Counted from the stretch's first letter, positions 15,858 through 25,509 are shown. The stretch: 64,000 bases of DNA from Acinetobacter silvestris (GCF_002135235.1 NZ_NEGB01000006.1:1-64000), one strand, 5' to 3'. The notes: generated by a model from the letters alone, not told the origin. Numbers and translations: made by a program.

Positions 15858-16265
15858 TTATTTCGCTTTAACTAGAGGTAAGCCTTGGGCTTTCCAATTA
15901 CTAATGCCGCCATCTAGACGATAACTATCCGAATGACCGACTTGTTGCAGCGCAGTGCCAGCAATTTGCCCCATATTACAAATGAATACAAGTGGACGAT
16001 CAGACGTTTTTAACTCTTCAATATGACTTGAAATTTTGCTATAGGGAATGTTACGGCTACCACTGATGTGACCTTCACGGAAGTCTTTAGCATCACGTAA
16101 GTCAATCAACATCGCATTTTTAGCTTTTACTAAAATTCCAAGTGATTGTGCTGAAATTTTACGACCACTACGTTGTCCTTCAAAAACGAAGAACAAGACA
16201 ATAAGTGCCCCTAAAATACCAAATAAAAAGGGGTGATTCCCCATAAATTCGAACCAACGTTCCAC
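15858..16265 (-). CDS. yibN: Membrane-anchored rhodanese-like protein (YibN type)
   Basis: 135 residues. One N-terminal membrane helix (PFLFGILGALIVLFFVFEG, about 12-30), then a rhodanese domain with MLIDLRDAKDFREGHISGSRNIP and catalytic loop VFICNMGQIAG near 93. The family's active-site arginine is not evident in that loop, so the sulfur-transfer activity is uncertain. E. coli YibN has the same membrane anchor and the same position before grxC and secB. Confidence 0.88.
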   Translation of the reverse strand: MERWFEFMGNHPFLFGILGALIVLFFVFEGQRSGRKISAQSLGILVKAKNAMLIDLRDAKDFREGHISGSRNIPYSKISSHIEELKTSDRPLVFICNMGQIAGTALQQVGHSDSYRLDGGISNWKAQGLPLVKAK

Positions 16266-16356
16266 AAGTCACCTAATTACAAATCAAAACTGGATAGAGT
16301 ATAGCCTATATATATGGTGATCAAAATCACCGCTTCAAGGCTGCCATAAAAGAAAA

Positions 16357-17415
16357 CTAATTTTTTTGTTGCGCCTCAGTAATCTCATTAATCAGACGCA
16401 AATAACTATCCAAACGACGTGGCAAAATTTCACCGGCTTCGGCTGCCTGTTTTAAAGCACATTGCTTTTCATGGGTATGCGTACAGTTACGATACTGACA
16501 ATGCCCGATCAAATTAAAAATTTCAGGGAATCCATTTTCAATTTTGTCGATATTTAAATGCCACAGTCCAAATTCACGAATGCCGGGTGAATCAATAAGT
16601 GCACCATTTTCACCAAAGCTGATTAAACGGGTTGATGTGGTGGTGTGTTGGCCTAGGGCTGAGTTTTCAGAAATAATATTGGTTTTCTGCGCAGCATTTG
16701 GAACAATAGTATTGATGAGTGAGCTTTTACCAACGCCAGATTGCCCGACAAAGGCAACAGTTTCGCCGTCTATACGCTGCATTAATTCAGTTAAATCACC
16801 CGTAGACTGCGTTTGCATGACTTCATAACCCAAGGCTTGATATTCAGCAACGAGTTTTAAGAGCGGATCATTTTCTTTGAGTAAGTCTGTTTTATTTAAA
16901 ACTAACAGTGCTGGAATATTTGCATCTGCGCATGCAACCAAATAACGATCAATAAGAGTTGGGGCTGGGTCAGGGATGACTGCAAACACAATCACAATTA
17001 GACTGATATTTGCCGCAACGGGTTTCACTTTATGATAACGATCGGGACGTGTTAATAATGAATCGCGCGGGTGGATGGCAGAAATAATTCCTAAACCAGT
17101 ATTCGGATCGGCCTGCCATTTAACTTTATCGCCAGTCACTAAAAGCTCTAGATTGGTTCGTGTATGGCAGCGCCAGACACTGCCTAGTTCTATTGGCTTC
17201 CAAAAGGCTTCAGGTTCACCTTCTTTGGTTTTAGGTTGGATTGGCGGCTCATCGGGTACCGAAAGGGCTTGTACTTCGAGTTGTCGTCCATAATGTTGGA
17301 CCACGAGACCTTCTAACTCATTGGAAGTGTCTACATCTTCTTGACGTGTTTTTTGTTGCTTCTGAATCCGGCGTTGCTGCTGTTCAGTTAAACGACGTTT
17401 ACGAATTAAAGCCAT
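16357..17415 (-). CDS. rsgA: Ribosome small-subunit-dependent GTPase RsgA
   Basis: 352 residues. OB-fold N-terminus, then a circularly permuted GTPase: G4 LVLNKTDLL near 169, G1 GQSGVGKSSLIN near 224, G2 TTST near 257, G3 DSPGIREFG near 274. C-terminal zinc knuckle CQYRNCTHTHEKQC near 305-318. It matures the 30S subunit in a GTP-dependent manner. The N-terminal 50 residues are long and Gln/Arg-rich (RLTEQQQRRIQKQQKTRQ), as in other Moraxellaceae and Pseudomonas. Divergent from orn, also seen in enterobacteria. Confidence 0.95.
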   Translation of the reverse strand: MALIRKRRLTEQQQRRIQKQQKTRQEDVDTSNELEGLVVQHYGRQLEVQALSVPDEPPIQPKTKEGEPEAFWKPIELGSVWRCHTRTNLELLVTGDKVKWQADPNTGLGIISAIHPRDSLLTRPDRYHKVKPVAANISLIVIVFAVIPDPAPTLIDRYLVACADANIPALLVLNKTDLLKENDPLLKLVAEYQALGYEVMQTQSTGDLTELMQRIDGETVAFVGQSGVGKSSLINTIVPNAAQKTNIISENSALGQHTTTSTRLISFGENGALIDSPGIREFGLWHLNIDKIENGFPEIFNLIGHCQYRNCTHTHEKQCALKQAAEAGEILPRRLDSYLRLINEITEAQQKN

Positions 17416-17539
17416 TCATAACCTGAGTAAACCATAATAATAAGAAGGCAAAAATAGCATGATGAGGGCAGTATTTACAGCGAAGATACGAGAAATTTGC
17501 TAGTATTATGGTTTTTTAGCCTAATAAGATTGCACATTT

Positions 17540-18100
17540 ATGAGCAGCACCCCAGACACCCGCTTGATTTGGATTGACCTTGAAATGACAGGTCTCGATA
17601 CAGACAATGACCAAATTATTGAAGTTGCTACAATTGTAACCGATGATAATTTAAATATTCTTGCGGAAGGCCCAGTACTTGCTGTGCATCAGTCTGATAT
17701 TGTGCTTAATGCAATGGATGAGTGGAATACTCGCCAACATGGTCAATCTGGTTTGGTTAGTCGTGTACGTCGCAGTAAACTTACGGCACGTGATGCTGAG
17801 CTACAAACCTTAGAATTTCTTAAAAAATGGGTTAATCCTAAAACATCGCCGATGTGTGGCAACTCAATTTGCCAAGATCGTCGTTTCTTACATCGTTTAA
17901 TGCCAGAAATGGAACAATTTTTCCATTATCGGAATTTGGATGTGTCTTCGGTTAAAGAGTTGGCTAAACGCTGGCGTCCAGAAATTATGAGCGGTTTGAA
18001 AAAGAATGCCTCACATTTAGCTATGGATGATATTCGTGATTCGATTGTTGAATTGAAATACTATCGTGAATATTTTTTCATTATGAATCAACCTGATTAA
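17540..18100 (+). CDS. orn: Oligoribonuclease
   Basis: 186 residues. DEDDh exonuclease: Exo [13 protein letters not shown] (9-20), Exo [20 protein letters not shown] near 107, Exo [24 protein letters not shown] near 158. It degrades 2-5 nt RNAs and pGpG to mononucleotides in the cytoplasm. Divergent from rsgA, closed by a short terminator. Confidence 0.97.
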   Translation: MSSTPDTRLIWIDLEMTGLDTDNDQIIEVATIVTDDNLNILAEGPVLAVHQSDIVLNAMDEWNTRQHGQSGLVSRVRRSKLTARDAELQTLEFLKKWVNPKTSPMCGNSICQDRRFLHRLMPEMEQFFHYRNLDVSSVKELAKRWRPEIMSGLKKNASHLAMDDIRDSIVELKYYREYFFIMNQPD

Positions 18101-18120
18101 GCTAAAAAACAGTGGTAATT

Positions 18121-18146
18121 AAGAGACTTTAATAGTCTCTTTTTTA
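18121..18146 (+). terminator. Intrinsic terminator after orn
   Basis: AAGAGACT TTAAT AGTCTCTTTTTT, 8-base perfect stem with T tract. Confidence 0.88.
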
Positions 18147-18293
18147 TACATGTTGCATTTTAAATTTTTAAGCTATACTGATTTTGATAAAATAAACTGA
18201 TGTGCTTACAAAAAGAAGCAAGTGCTACATCAGTTTGCAGAGAAATTATTTTACAATCCTTTTATATTTTTAATTATTACAATGAGTTGAATT

Positions 18294-19028
18294 ATGCAAA
18301 GTAATAACCCGATTTTAACCCGCGCGGAAACCTATGCAGATTATGACCAACCTATGACGGTACAGGGTGCAATTCAAAAGTCAGTATTATTGACAGTGAT
18401 TGCAGCTGTACTTGGTTTAGGGATCTTTTTTTATAGTTTTAGTAGTTTAAATATTGGCCTAGCCTATGCTGCTGCCATGGTTGGTGCAATTGGTGGTTTA
18501 ATTTTAGCGTTAATTACGACATTTAAACCGAATACAGCCCGTGTACTTGCTATTCCGTATGCTTGTTTTGAAGGTGCCTTTTTGGGTGGAATCTCTGTTA
18601 TTTTTCAAATGAAATTTCCAGGCATACCGTTACAAGCATTATTGGCTACTTTCGTGACCACCTTAGTCATGTTTGGTTTATATAAATTTCAAATTATTCG
18701 TGCCACTGAAAAATTTAAAGCAGTGGTCATGTCTGCAACTATCGCCATTGCACTGGTATTTGTTGTACAAATGGTGATGCGCTTAGCTTTTAGTTCAAGC
18801 ATTCCTTTTATTTTTGAAAGTAATTGGTTAGGCATTGGTTTTGCAGCTTTTATTGCAGTGATTGCCTCTTTGAATCTAATTTTAGATTTTGATTTAATTG
18901 AAACAGCAGCAGCTCAACGCGCACCTAAAGCCTTTGAATGGTTATGCGGTATCGCATTATTAGCCACTTTAGTATGGATGTATTATTCATTTATGCGTTT
19001 ATTGAGCTTGTTACAAGGCGATGATTAA
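18294..19028 (+). CDS. Bax inhibitor-1 / YccA family membrane protein
   Basis: 244 residues with seven hydrophobic segments, beginning about residue 28. Family hallmarks: MTVQGAIQKSVLLTVIAAVLGLG near 20-42, PYACFEGAFLGGISVIFQ near 86-103 and the C-terminal DFDLIETAAAQRAPKAFEW near 200. YccA-type proteins are inner-membrane channels or proton/calcium-like leak proteins, and YccA of E. coli modulates FtsH. Function here inferred from family only. Stand-alone gene. Confidence 0.88.
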   Translation: MQSNNPILTRAETYADYDQPMTVQGAIQKSVLLTVIAAVLGLGIFFYSFSSLNIGLAYAAAMVGAIGGLILALITTFKPNTARVLAIPYACFEGAFLGGISVIFQMKFPGIPLQALLATFVTTLVMFGLYKFQIIRATEKFKAVVMSATIAIALVFVVQMVMRLAFSSSIPFIFESNWLGIGFAAFIAVIASLNLILDFDLIETAAAQRAPKAFEWLCGIALLATLVWMYYSFMRLLSLLQGDD

Positions 19029-19180
19029 GCTGAATCTGATTTTAAAAATCAACAAATCGCTCTTATTTTAGGGCAATTTTTTATTAATTTACGAAACATT
19101 GTAAAAAAGATGCATTATGCAATTTCGAAACTGACTTAGACTTGGCATTATGCATACAAACTATTTCGAGTGGAAATTTC

Positions 19181-19984
19181 ATGTCACAAGGACTTTTGGC
19201 GGGAAAACGCTTTTTAATCGCAGGTGTTGCAAGTAAATTATCAATTGCCTTTGGTATTGCACAAGCCTTGCATCGTGAAGGTGCAGAACTTGCATTTACC
19301 TATCCAAACGAAAAATTAAAAAAACGTGTTGATGATTTTGCTGAGCAGTTTGGCTCTAAATTGGTTTTCCCTTGTGACGTTGCAAATGATGCAGATATTG
19401 ACAATGCATTTTTAGAACTTGCAAAACACTGGGATGGTTTAGATGGCGTGGTACATTCTATTGGTTTTGCACCAGCACATACCTTAGATGGTGACTTTAC
19501 CGATGTCACGGATCGTGACGGTTTTAAAGTTGCACACGATATTAGTGCATATAGCTTTATTGCGATGGCTCGTGCGGCTAAACCATTATTGTTAGTACGC
19601 CAAGGCTGTCTATTAACCTTGACTTATCAAGGTTCAGAACGAGTGATGCCAAACTACAACGTCATGGGAATGGCAAAAGCCTCTTTAGAAGCAGGTGTAC
19701 GTTACTTAGCGTCGAGTTTGGGTGCAGAGGGAATTCGTGTCAATGCGATTTCAGCGGGTCCAATTCGTACATTGGCAGCTTCAGGGATTAAATCTTTCCG
19801 TAAAATGTTAGATGCCAATGAAAAAATCTCACCATTAAAGCGTAATGTCACCATTGAAGACGTTGGTAATGCTGCGTTATTCCTATGCTCACCTTGGGCG
19901 AATGGTATTACTGGTGAAATTCTATACGTAGATTCAGGCTTTAATACTGTGGGCATGAGCCCAGAAATGATGTTAGATGACTAA
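19181..19984 (+). CDS. fabI: Enoyl-[acyl-carrier-protein] reductase (NADH) FabI
   Basis: 267 residues from ATG 19181; the frame extends upstream to a TTG but GAGTGGA just before 19181 and the family N-terminus ([23 protein letters not shown]) support the ATG. SDR fold with FabI-specific active site: Tyr in [17 protein letters not shown], the conserved Y-x6-K (Tyr and Lys). The NADH-binding GVASKLSIA loop replaces the classical glycine motif, as in FabI. It catalyses the last reduction of type II fatty acid elongation and is the triclosan target. Confidence 0.96.
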   Translation: MSQGLLAGKRFLIAGVASKLSIAFGIAQALHREGAELAFTYPNEKLKKRVDDFAEQFGSKLVFPCDVANDADIDNAFLELAKHWDGLDGVVHSIGFAPAHTLDGDFTDVTDRDGFKVAHDISAYSFIAMARAAKPLLLVRQGCLLTLTYQGSERVMPNYNVMGMAKASLEAGVRYLASSLGAEGIRVNAISAGPIRTLAASGIKSFRKMLDANEKISPLKRNVTIEDVGNAALFLCSPWANGITGEILYVDSGFNTVGMSPEMMLDD

Positions 19985-20041
19985 AGTTTTCGTGGTATCG
20001 TAAAATTAGACGATAAGAATCAATATTCCTATCGTTGCATA

Positions 20042-20108
20042 AGCCTAAGTTTGAATAATTGAATGAGAGCATTATTGTTTGATTTAATTATAAAACTTGG
20101 GCTTTTTT
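20042..20108 (+). terminator. Probable long-loop terminator after fabI
   Basis: AGCCTAAGTTT pairs with AAACTTGGGCT (one G-U) across a 40-base loop, then a run of T. The long loop may fold internally. Weaker than the other terminators here. Confidence 0.5.
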
Positions 20109-20256
20109 ATGGATATTAAAATTGAGTTTCTCAAGCCAGATCCGATTTTATATGCTGATTGTACTGTCGAATGCTAAAAAAAATATATTCAAAAAGTGAG
20201 GACACGGTTAATCTAAGCGTATACGTGTTCTCGTGCTTTGTATTAAAGGAAAAATC

Positions 20257-20760
20257 ATGTCTCGTGTTGCTCGCTACCATGCTGATCGTACCAACCAAAA
20301 ACTCTATTTTGCGCGTTTAGCGTGTCAGCAAGCAGAACAAACCGAGCATGTGCAACAAGTGCAAGCACATCGAGAAGCCGCTGTTTTTCATTTACATGGA
20401 GCAATGCTGGCTTTTTTACAGGAATTGGTGCGTTATTATCGGCTCAATGATTCTACGCCGACCTTGCAGTCTATTGAAAGTCATATGGCAGGCAAAGGAC
20501 AGGTTTCGCCTGAGGTTTCGGTGATGCAGCAATTAGCGAAAGAAGGTGTTATTGCTGAACTTAAACGTGCATATCGTTTGTGCCAGTACACGCCAGAACC
20601 AAGTACACCAGAACCTGAAAATGAAACTTCTTCTCATCTAATTATTAAGGTTACACAAACACCGCAGGCATGGTTGCCTGATACAAAAATTCTGCGTGAA
20701 TGGCATCATGATCTCACCCAACTGATTGATGGTTTTCGCAATGAGATGGTTGAATTCTAA
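20257..20760 (+). CDS. DUF6586-like conserved protein
   Basis: 167 residues from ATG 20257 with AAAGGA at 20245-20250. Mostly alpha-helical, soluble, no signal peptide: MSRVARYHADRTNQKLYFARLACQQ near the N-terminus, a cluster of Gln/His, then LHGAMLAFLQELVRYYRLND near 45-65, and a Pro/Glu-rich segment near 110-125. It ends in WHHDLTQLIDGFRNEMVEF. I recognise it as the small family seen in Acinetobacter and Pseudomonas next to or near housekeeping genes, but assign no function. It is followed at 110 bases by another small conserved gene. Confidence 0.6.
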   Translation: MSRVARYHADRTNQKLYFARLACQQAEQTEHVQQVQAHREAAVFHLHGAMLAFLQELVRYYRLNDSTPTLQSIESHMAGKGQVSPEVSVMQQLAKEGVIAELKRAYRLCQYTPEPSTPEPENETSSHLIIKVTQTPQAWLPDTKILREWHHDLTQLIDGFRNEMVEF

Positions 20761-20870
20761 TCTTTTTTAGAAAGTCATCTTGAAATTTAATGTTGGAGTA
20801 CCTATATAAGATACTTAGCAGTTGCAAAGTGCATACGGTACTTTGCCCCATGTTGAGCATGGAGGGGTGT

Positions 20871-21149
20871 ATGTCTATAGAACAGTTAAAACAGCTATTT
20901 GGTAATCAGGAAGCCGTTCTTGAGCTGGTTCAACTTGAAAATGGCGAGTTGGCTTTGCGAAACTCAGGCTCTGAACAAGAACCTTTGGTCACTATTCAGT
21001 TTAATGAAGAAGTGAAAGCATTGCTTGGTGATCAAACTCCTGTCGTTGCTCAGCATATGTTTCAAGCTGCCTTATTTGCATTGCTTGAAAAACAAGCCAA
21101 CGAGTGGCAAGCTGAAGTGGTTGATGAACCACCAAAACTGATGAGCTGA
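20871..21149 (+). CDS. Small conserved hypothetical protein
   Basis: 92 residues from ATG 20871; GGAGGGG at 20861-20867 is a strong ribosome site and decides the start over the longer frame. Acidic and soluble, with LELVQLENGELALRNSGSEQEPLVTIQFNEEVKALLG then a helical tail MFQAALFALLEKQANEWQAEVV. No known motif; function unknown. Followed by a terminator. Confidence 0.65.
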   Translation: MSIEQLKQLFGNQEAVLELVQLENGELALRNSGSEQEPLVTIQFNEEVKALLGDQTPVVAQHMFQAALFALLEKQANEWQAEVVDEPPKLMS

Positions 21150-21180
21150 TGCTTAAATTTGCATAAAATAAATAGAAACT

Positions 21181-21206
21181 AAACGCACTCATGAGTGCGT
21201 TTTTTA
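21181..21206 (+). terminator. Intrinsic terminator
   Basis: AAACGCACTC ATGA GTGCGTTTTTTAA, stem with T tract, after the small 92-residue gene. Confidence 0.85.
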
Positions 21207-21248
21207 ATTTGCATATTTGGGATGCAGCCATTAGAGAAAGATTTAATT

Positions 21249-21476
21249 CTATTGAGGCGATATAAATAAAGAACCGATAAAGACAATTCCGATTCCAATT
21301 AACTGTAAAAAGAAGGGATTTTTTGCATCACTCCAATGCAGGATGAGGAAAATGATAGATACCGGGGAAAGTAATAAGCAACCCAGTCCCCATAGAATAC
21401 TGTTTTTAAAAGCAGCAATTAAAAAGCCAATTGATCCGATGATTAAAACCATAAAGCCTAAATATACGAGTAGCAT
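21249..21476 (-). CDS. Small hydrophobic membrane protein
   Basis: 75 residues with three hydrophobic stretches (LVYLGFMVLIIGSIGFLIAAF, LWGLGCLLLSPVSIIFLILHW, LQLIGIGIVFIGSLFI). The W-x-x-A-K-x-P-F segment between helices 2 and 3 recalls small DUF-type membrane proteins found in Acinetobacter. No signal or catalytic motif. Function unknown. It has the same strand as the antiporter gene behind it, with about 140 bases between. Confidence 0.6.
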   Translation of the reverse strand: MLLVYLGFMVLIIGSIGFLIAAFKNSILWGLGCLLLSPVSIIFLILHWSDAKNPFFLQLIGIGIVFIGSLFISPQ

Positions 21477-21571
21477 AATTTTCCCACTTATTTTTAATGA
21501 TTAAGATAATTTTTTAATAATTTTAATAAGATAAATGATATCTATATTTTTCTTGGTGTGTGTTGATCTCT

Positions 21572-21605
21572 ATCTACAGGTTGTCAGTTGTGGCAACCTG
21601 TAGAT
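21572..21605. repeat. Perfect 12-bp hairpin without U tract
   Basis: ATCTACAGGTTG / CAACCTGTAGAT with a ten-base loop, directly after the antiporter gene on the minus strand. No T run follows on either strand, so it is not a classical terminator; it may protect mRNA ends or be a protein site. Confidence 0.6.
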
Positions 21606-21614
21606 TCTTATGGA

Positions 21615-23333
21615 TTAATGTGTTGGCTCATGGTGATGGGCAATTTGGATTTGGTTTAAAATATGGTTGCTCATATTTTTTGCCATTTCGTCTTTCGCAT
21701 AATAGACTTCACCAATTTGATCTGCACGAATGACTTCCGCTTCCTCTTTGCTTTCTGCACAAACTAAAACTTGAATTTGTGGATTAAGTAGTTTTGCTGT
21801 ATCCACAATTTTATGAATATCTAAAATGTCCATAGGGGAAATGACTAAAAGACGCGCATGTTGAATATGGGCTTGAATCAGTACGCTAGGTTCAGTCGCA
21901 CGGCCTGAGACGGCAGCAATCCCTTTTTCACGCAAATTTTCAACTTTCTCACGGTTTTCTTCAGCAATAACCACTTTAATACCATGTTCCATCAGCGTTT
22001 GGGTCATACGGCGTCCAACTTCACCATGCCCGACAATCACCACTTGGTCACGTAGATAATCTTGATCGACTTCATCAGGTAACATGGCAAGCGGGTCACC
22101 ACTGCGTTCGAGTAAACGTGCTAAATGTGAGCGTTCTCGAATCCAGTTTTGCACAGGTTCAATCGCTGAAAAGAGAAATGAATTTAGGGTGATGGAGAAT
22201 AGTGCACCTGCAAGAATTAGATTCTGTGCATCAGGGGTAAGTAAGCCAAGAGATAAACCCAAAGTGGCTAAGATGAATGAGAACTCTCCAATTTGTGCCA
22301 AACTTGCACCTACAGTCAGTGCTGTATTTAATGGATAACGGAAGAATAATACCAACGCCATAGCAGCAATAGTTTTACCAATCATAATGATGGCAATAAC
22401 CGCAAGAATATGGAGCGGTTGTTCAATGATAATTCGAGGATCAAATAGCATCCCTACAGAAACGAAGAATAGAATTGAAAAAACTTCACGTAAAGGCAGG
22501 GTTTCTTCTTCTGCACGGTGACTGAAATCCGATTCTTTAACCACCATTCCTGCAAAGAATGCACCCAATGCCATAGAAACGCCAAAGACTGCGTATGAAC
22601 CATAGGCAATTGAGATAGCCGCTGCAACGACGGTGAGTGTAAATAGCTCTCTCGAGCCTAAACGAGCGACGTGTTGCATGATCATGGGTACAAGGCGTTT
22701 ACCAATAATCAACATAAAGGCAATAAAGCCAATGACCTTCAACAAGGTAATACTCAGCGTGAGCCAAATATTATCATTATTCGCATGGCCTTCTACAGGA
22801 TGACCACCAAGTAACACTGCAGTAGCAGGCAGTAACACAAGTACTAAGACCATAACCAAGTCTTCGACTAGTAACCAGCCCACCGCAATTTTACCATTCA
22901 CTGAATTGAGTAAGCCTTTGTCACCTAGGGCTTTAAGTAAAACTACGGTACTTGCACAGGATAGACTGAGGCCAAAAACGAGGGCTGAGCCAAAACTCCA
23001 GCCCCAAAATATAGATACGGCCATACCGAGTAAGGTTGCTACTGCAATTTGTAAAATTGCACCAGGAAGGGCAATGCGGCGGACTTGTAGTAGGTCGTTT
23101 AGTGAAAAATGCATACCGACACCGAACATCAGGAACATGACGCCGAGTTCAGCCAGCTGATTTGCAAGTGCAAGATCCCCCACAATACCGGGGGTGTTGG
23201 GACTAATAATAATACCGGCAATGAGATAGCCAATCAGGGGGGGTAGACGTAACCGTGCAGCGATATAGCCAAAAATGAGGGCAATACCAAAACCGACTGC
23301 AAGTAAAATAATCAAATCTACATCATGAGGCAC
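21615..23333 (-). CDS. ybaL: CPA2-family cation/proton antiporter with RCK (TrkA-N) domain
   Basis: 572 residues. The N-terminal 390 residues form about 12 helices of a Kef/CPA2 transporter: IAARLRLPPLIGYLIAGIIISPNTPG near 24-49, YGSYAVFGVSMALGAFFAGMVVKES near 245 and SLAQIGEFSFIL near 345. A cytoplasmic TrkA-N (RCK) domain follows: VVIVGHGEVGRRMTQTLMEHGIKVVIAEENREK near 430, with HGEVG as the nucleotide-binding glycine motif. This is the layout of E. coli YbaL and KefB. It exchanges K+ or Na+ for protons, gated by nucleotide binding. The exact ion is not readable from sequence, and no KefF-type ancillary gene is present. Confidence 0.85.
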   Translation of the reverse strand: MPHDVDLIILLAVGFGIALIFGYIAARLRLPPLIGYLIAGIIISPNTPGIVGDLALANQLAELGVMFLMFGVGMHFSLNDLLQVRRIALPGAILQIAVATLLGMAVSIFWGWSFGSALVFGLSLSCASTVVLLKALGDKGLLNSVNGKIAVGWLLVEDLVMVLVLVLLPATAVLLGGHPVEGHANNDNIWLTLSITLLKVIGFIAFMLIIGKRLVPMIMQHVARLGSRELFTLTVVAAAISIAYGSYAVFGVSMALGAFFAGMVVKESDFSHRAEEETLPLREVFSILFFVSVGMLFDPRIIIEQPLHILAVIAIIMIGKTIAAMALVLFFRYPLNTALTVGASLAQIGEFSFILATLGLSLGLLTPDAQNLILAGALFSITLNSFLFSAIEPVQNWIRERSHLARLLERSGDPLAMLPDEVDQDYLRDQVVIVGHGEVGRRMTQTLMEHGIKVVIAEENREKVENLREKGIAAVSGRATEPSVLIQAHIQHARLLVISPMDILDIHKIVDTAKLLNPQIQVLVCAESKEEAEVIRADQIGEVYYAKDEMAKNMSNHILNQIQIAHHHEPTH

Positions 23334-23435
23334 TAAAAATTCCTTAAATTAAGCAGGTGTAATTATGAAAATAATTAAAAAGATTAAGAAAGCGAACACG
23401 CAGGCTAAAGTTTAGCAAGCTGAGTAAAAAAAATG

Positions 23436-23467
23436 CAAAAAAAACGACCCATTTGGGTCGTTTTTTT
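23436..23467 (-). terminator. Terminator of rpmB-rpmG
   Basis: AAAAAAACGACCC ATTT GGGTCGTTTTTTT, perfect stem; on the minus strand it lies about 13 bases after the rpmG stop. Its plus-strand form also has T tract, so it is bidirectional. Confidence 0.88.
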
Positions 23468-23479
23468 AGAAAACTAAAA

Positions 23480-23635
23480 TTATTTAATTTTAGCTTCTTT
23501 GAAAATTACGTGTTGACGGATTTTTGGATCAAATTTTTTGATTTCCATTTTTTCCGGCATAGTACGTTTGTTCTTAGTAGTGGTATAGAAATAACCTGTA
23601 CCAGCTGAAGAAACTAGACGAATTTTATCACGCAT
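23480..23635 (-). CDS. rpmG: 50S ribosomal protein L33
   Basis: 51 residues, [40 protein letters not shown], then [11 protein letters not shown]. It lacks the Cys residues of the zinc (C+) form and is the C- type. It binds the large subunit near the E-site tRNA. It follows rpmB by 12 bases, the usual L28-L33 operon. Confidence 0.97.
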
Positions 23636-23647
23636 GGTTCAGACTCC

Positions 23648-23884
23648 TTAGACCTTTTGACCTTGAGCACGAATGTCCGCAAGAACCTTTTCGATACCCA
23701 ATTTGTCGATAATACGCATACCTTTAGTGGTTAGACGAAGACGTACAAAACGCTTTTCGCTTTCTACCCAAAAACGGTGGTGATGCAGGTTCGGCTCGAA
23801 CCGGCGTTTGGTTTTGTTATTGGCGTGCGAGACGTTGTTACCAACGACTGGACGCTTGCCGGTAACTTGGCAAACCTTAGACAT
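23648..23884 (-). CDS. rpmB: 50S ribosomal protein L28
   Basis: 78 residues, the family length: [32 protein letters not shown] then [32 protein letters not shown]. First gene of the rpmB-rpmG operon. Confidence 0.98.
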   Translation of the reverse strand: MSKVCQVTGKRPVVGNNVSHANNKTKRRFEPNLHHHRFWVESEKRFVRLRLTTKGMRIIDKLGIEKVLADIRAQGQKV

Positions 23885-23971
23885 GGTGTAACTCCATTGA
23901 GTTAGCCAACAGCAAAACTGTATGGCCAGTCAAAAATAAACGGATGAATTCCTTCAAGGGGCGTTTTATAC

Positions 23972-24000
23972 CAAAATTCCGCTTAAAAGACAAGCGGAAT
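23972..24000 (-). terminator. Hairpin after the aldehyde dehydrogenase gene
   Basis: Perfect 9-base stem ATTCCGCTT / AAGCGGAAT with a 7-base loop. On the minus strand it is followed by TTTTGG, so it may terminate the aldehyde dehydrogenase transcript. Confidence 0.55.
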
Positions 24001-24048
24001 CGATTAAAACTCGACATGACTAAGTTCGATAGATCATGCCTTGATCAG

Positions 24049-25509
24049 TTATCGTAGAAAGGTTTTCTCTAGGATTTTAACAAAAGGTTTGTTAAATGGT
24101 GGCAAAATGAACTTAATGCTAAACAGCTTGGGAATAGACATTACTGAGCGTTCATGTGACAAACTAAAGAAACCCTCTGGACCATGATATTTTCCCATAC
24201 CTGAAGCACCTACGCCACCAAATGGTAAATCGTCTTGTGCAACATGGGTTAATACAGCATTTTGACCAAAGTGCCCCGAATGCGTACGTTGCGAGACATA
24301 ATCCGCACGTGCATTATCAAAGTCGAAATAGTATAAAGCAAGAGGACGCGGACGGCTATTGATAAAGTCAATTACATCATCAATTTTTTCATATTCCATG
24401 ATTGGTAAGATTGGACCAAAGATTTCATTTTTCATGATCTCCATATCTGGCGTAATATTTGTTAACAATGTTGGTGCAATTTTACGAACGCTCGTTAAGT
24501 CTTCATGCTGAGGATTTAACTCTATAGAGGTTGCACCTTGTGTTTGTGCATCTTCTAAATAGCTTTGAATGCGGTTGTATTGTTTATCATTGATGATCGA
24601 TGTGTAGTCTTGATTATTGGCTAAGCTTGGATACATTTCATGGACAACCGCTGTATAGCTTTCCACAAATTCAGCTGTTTTACCTTTGGCAAGAAACATA
24701 TAGTCCGGCGCGACACAGGTTTGACCTGCGTTCCAGAGCTTTCCAAAAGCAATACGTTGCGCGACTTCTTTGAGATCACTGGATGGATGCACAATAACAG
24801 GGGATTTTCCGCCAAGTTCGAGAATCACGGGAACTAAGTTTTCAGCGGCAGCCGTCATCACTGTTTTACCGATATTGGTAGAACCTGTAAAAATCATTTT
24901 GTCGAAAGCTAAATGACAGAAAGCATCAGACAATGCACCGCCACCGGTTACGACTGCTACTAGTTCTTGAGGAAACGCTTCAGAAAGTATATTTTCAAGC
25001 AGCTGACCAAAATTTAGAGATGCACTTGAAATTTTGATCATGGCATGATTGCCTGCAGCCAAAGCACAAATCAGGGGGCCAAGCGATAGTAATAGCGGGT
25101 AGTTCCAAGGTGTAATAATGCCAACTACGCCTAAAGGTTGATATTGTACCCATGCTTTTGCAGGTTGATGAATCATTCCTACATGGCGTTTAGATGGCTT
25201 CATCCATTGGGTTAAATGCTTGCTATAATATTTGATGTGTTCTAAACAGGTGAGTAATTCACCTATTTTAGTTTCAGAGATTGAGCGGTTCCCATAATCT
25301 TGATTAATTGCATCTGCAATTTGATCTTGATACTTTACTAGGACTTTTTTTAGACGTGCCAAACGTTCTATGCGTTCCTTGGCTGTAGGAACCGGATAAC
25401 GTTGATAAGCCGACTTTTGCTGAGCTAAAAGGTCATGCAAATGTTGAACTTCTGGCGAAAAGGGAGTCATCGAGTTTGTTTTTGTTTGACTGTTCATGAC
25501 AAAGACCAT
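24049..25509 (-). CDS. Coniferyl-aldehyde-dehydrogenase-like NAD(P)-dependent aldehyde dehydrogenase
   Basis: 486 residues. ALDH superfamily hallmarks: QPLGVVGIITPWNYPLLL near 130, IFTGSTNIGKTV near 208, VILELGGKSPVIV near 236 with catalytic Glu, and active-site Cys in NAGQTCVAPDYMF near 270. It ends in a hydrophobic tail (FKFILPPFNKPFVKILEKTFL) typical of CALDH and of membrane-bound fatty aldehyde dehydrogenases. It oxidises aldehydes to acids; the true substrate (aromatic or long-chain aldehyde) is open. A second ATG at 25497 is possible as the start; neither has a strong ribosome site. Divergent from a TetR regulator, which probably controls it. Confidence 0.82.
   Translation of the reverse strand: MVFVMNSQTKTNSMTPFSPEVQHLHDLLAQQKSAYQRYPVPTAKERIERLARLKKVLVKYQDQIADAINQDYGNRSISETKIGELLTCLEHIKYYSKHLTQWMKPSKRHVGMIHQPAKAWVQYQPLGVVGIITPWNYPLLLSLGPLICALAAGNHAMIKISSASLNFGQLLENILSEAFPQELVAVVTGGGALSDAFCHLAFDKMIFTGSTNIGKTVMTAAAENLVPVILELGGKSPVIVHPSSDLKEVAQRIAFGKLWNAGQTCVAPDYMFLAKGKTAEFVESYTAVVHEMYPSLANNQDYTSIINDKQYNRIQSYLEDAQTQGATSIELNPQHEDLTSVRKIAPTLLTNITPDMEIMKNEIFGPILPIMEYEKIDDVIDFINSRPRPLALYYFDFDNARADYVSQRTHSGHFGQNAVLTHVAQDDLPFGGVGASGMGKYHGPEGFFSLSHERSVMSIPKLFSIKFILPPFNKPFVKILEKTFLR

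Noticed and set aside
20109..20177. 22-codon ORF after the fabI terminator
   Set aside because: It begins inside the T tract of the terminator, has no ribosome site and no recognisable protein features.
20198..20232. Inverted repeat GAGGACACG / CGTGTTCTC as a riboswitch
   Set aside because: Short stem with a G-T pair, no conserved riboswitch core, and no regulated transporter or enzyme next to it.
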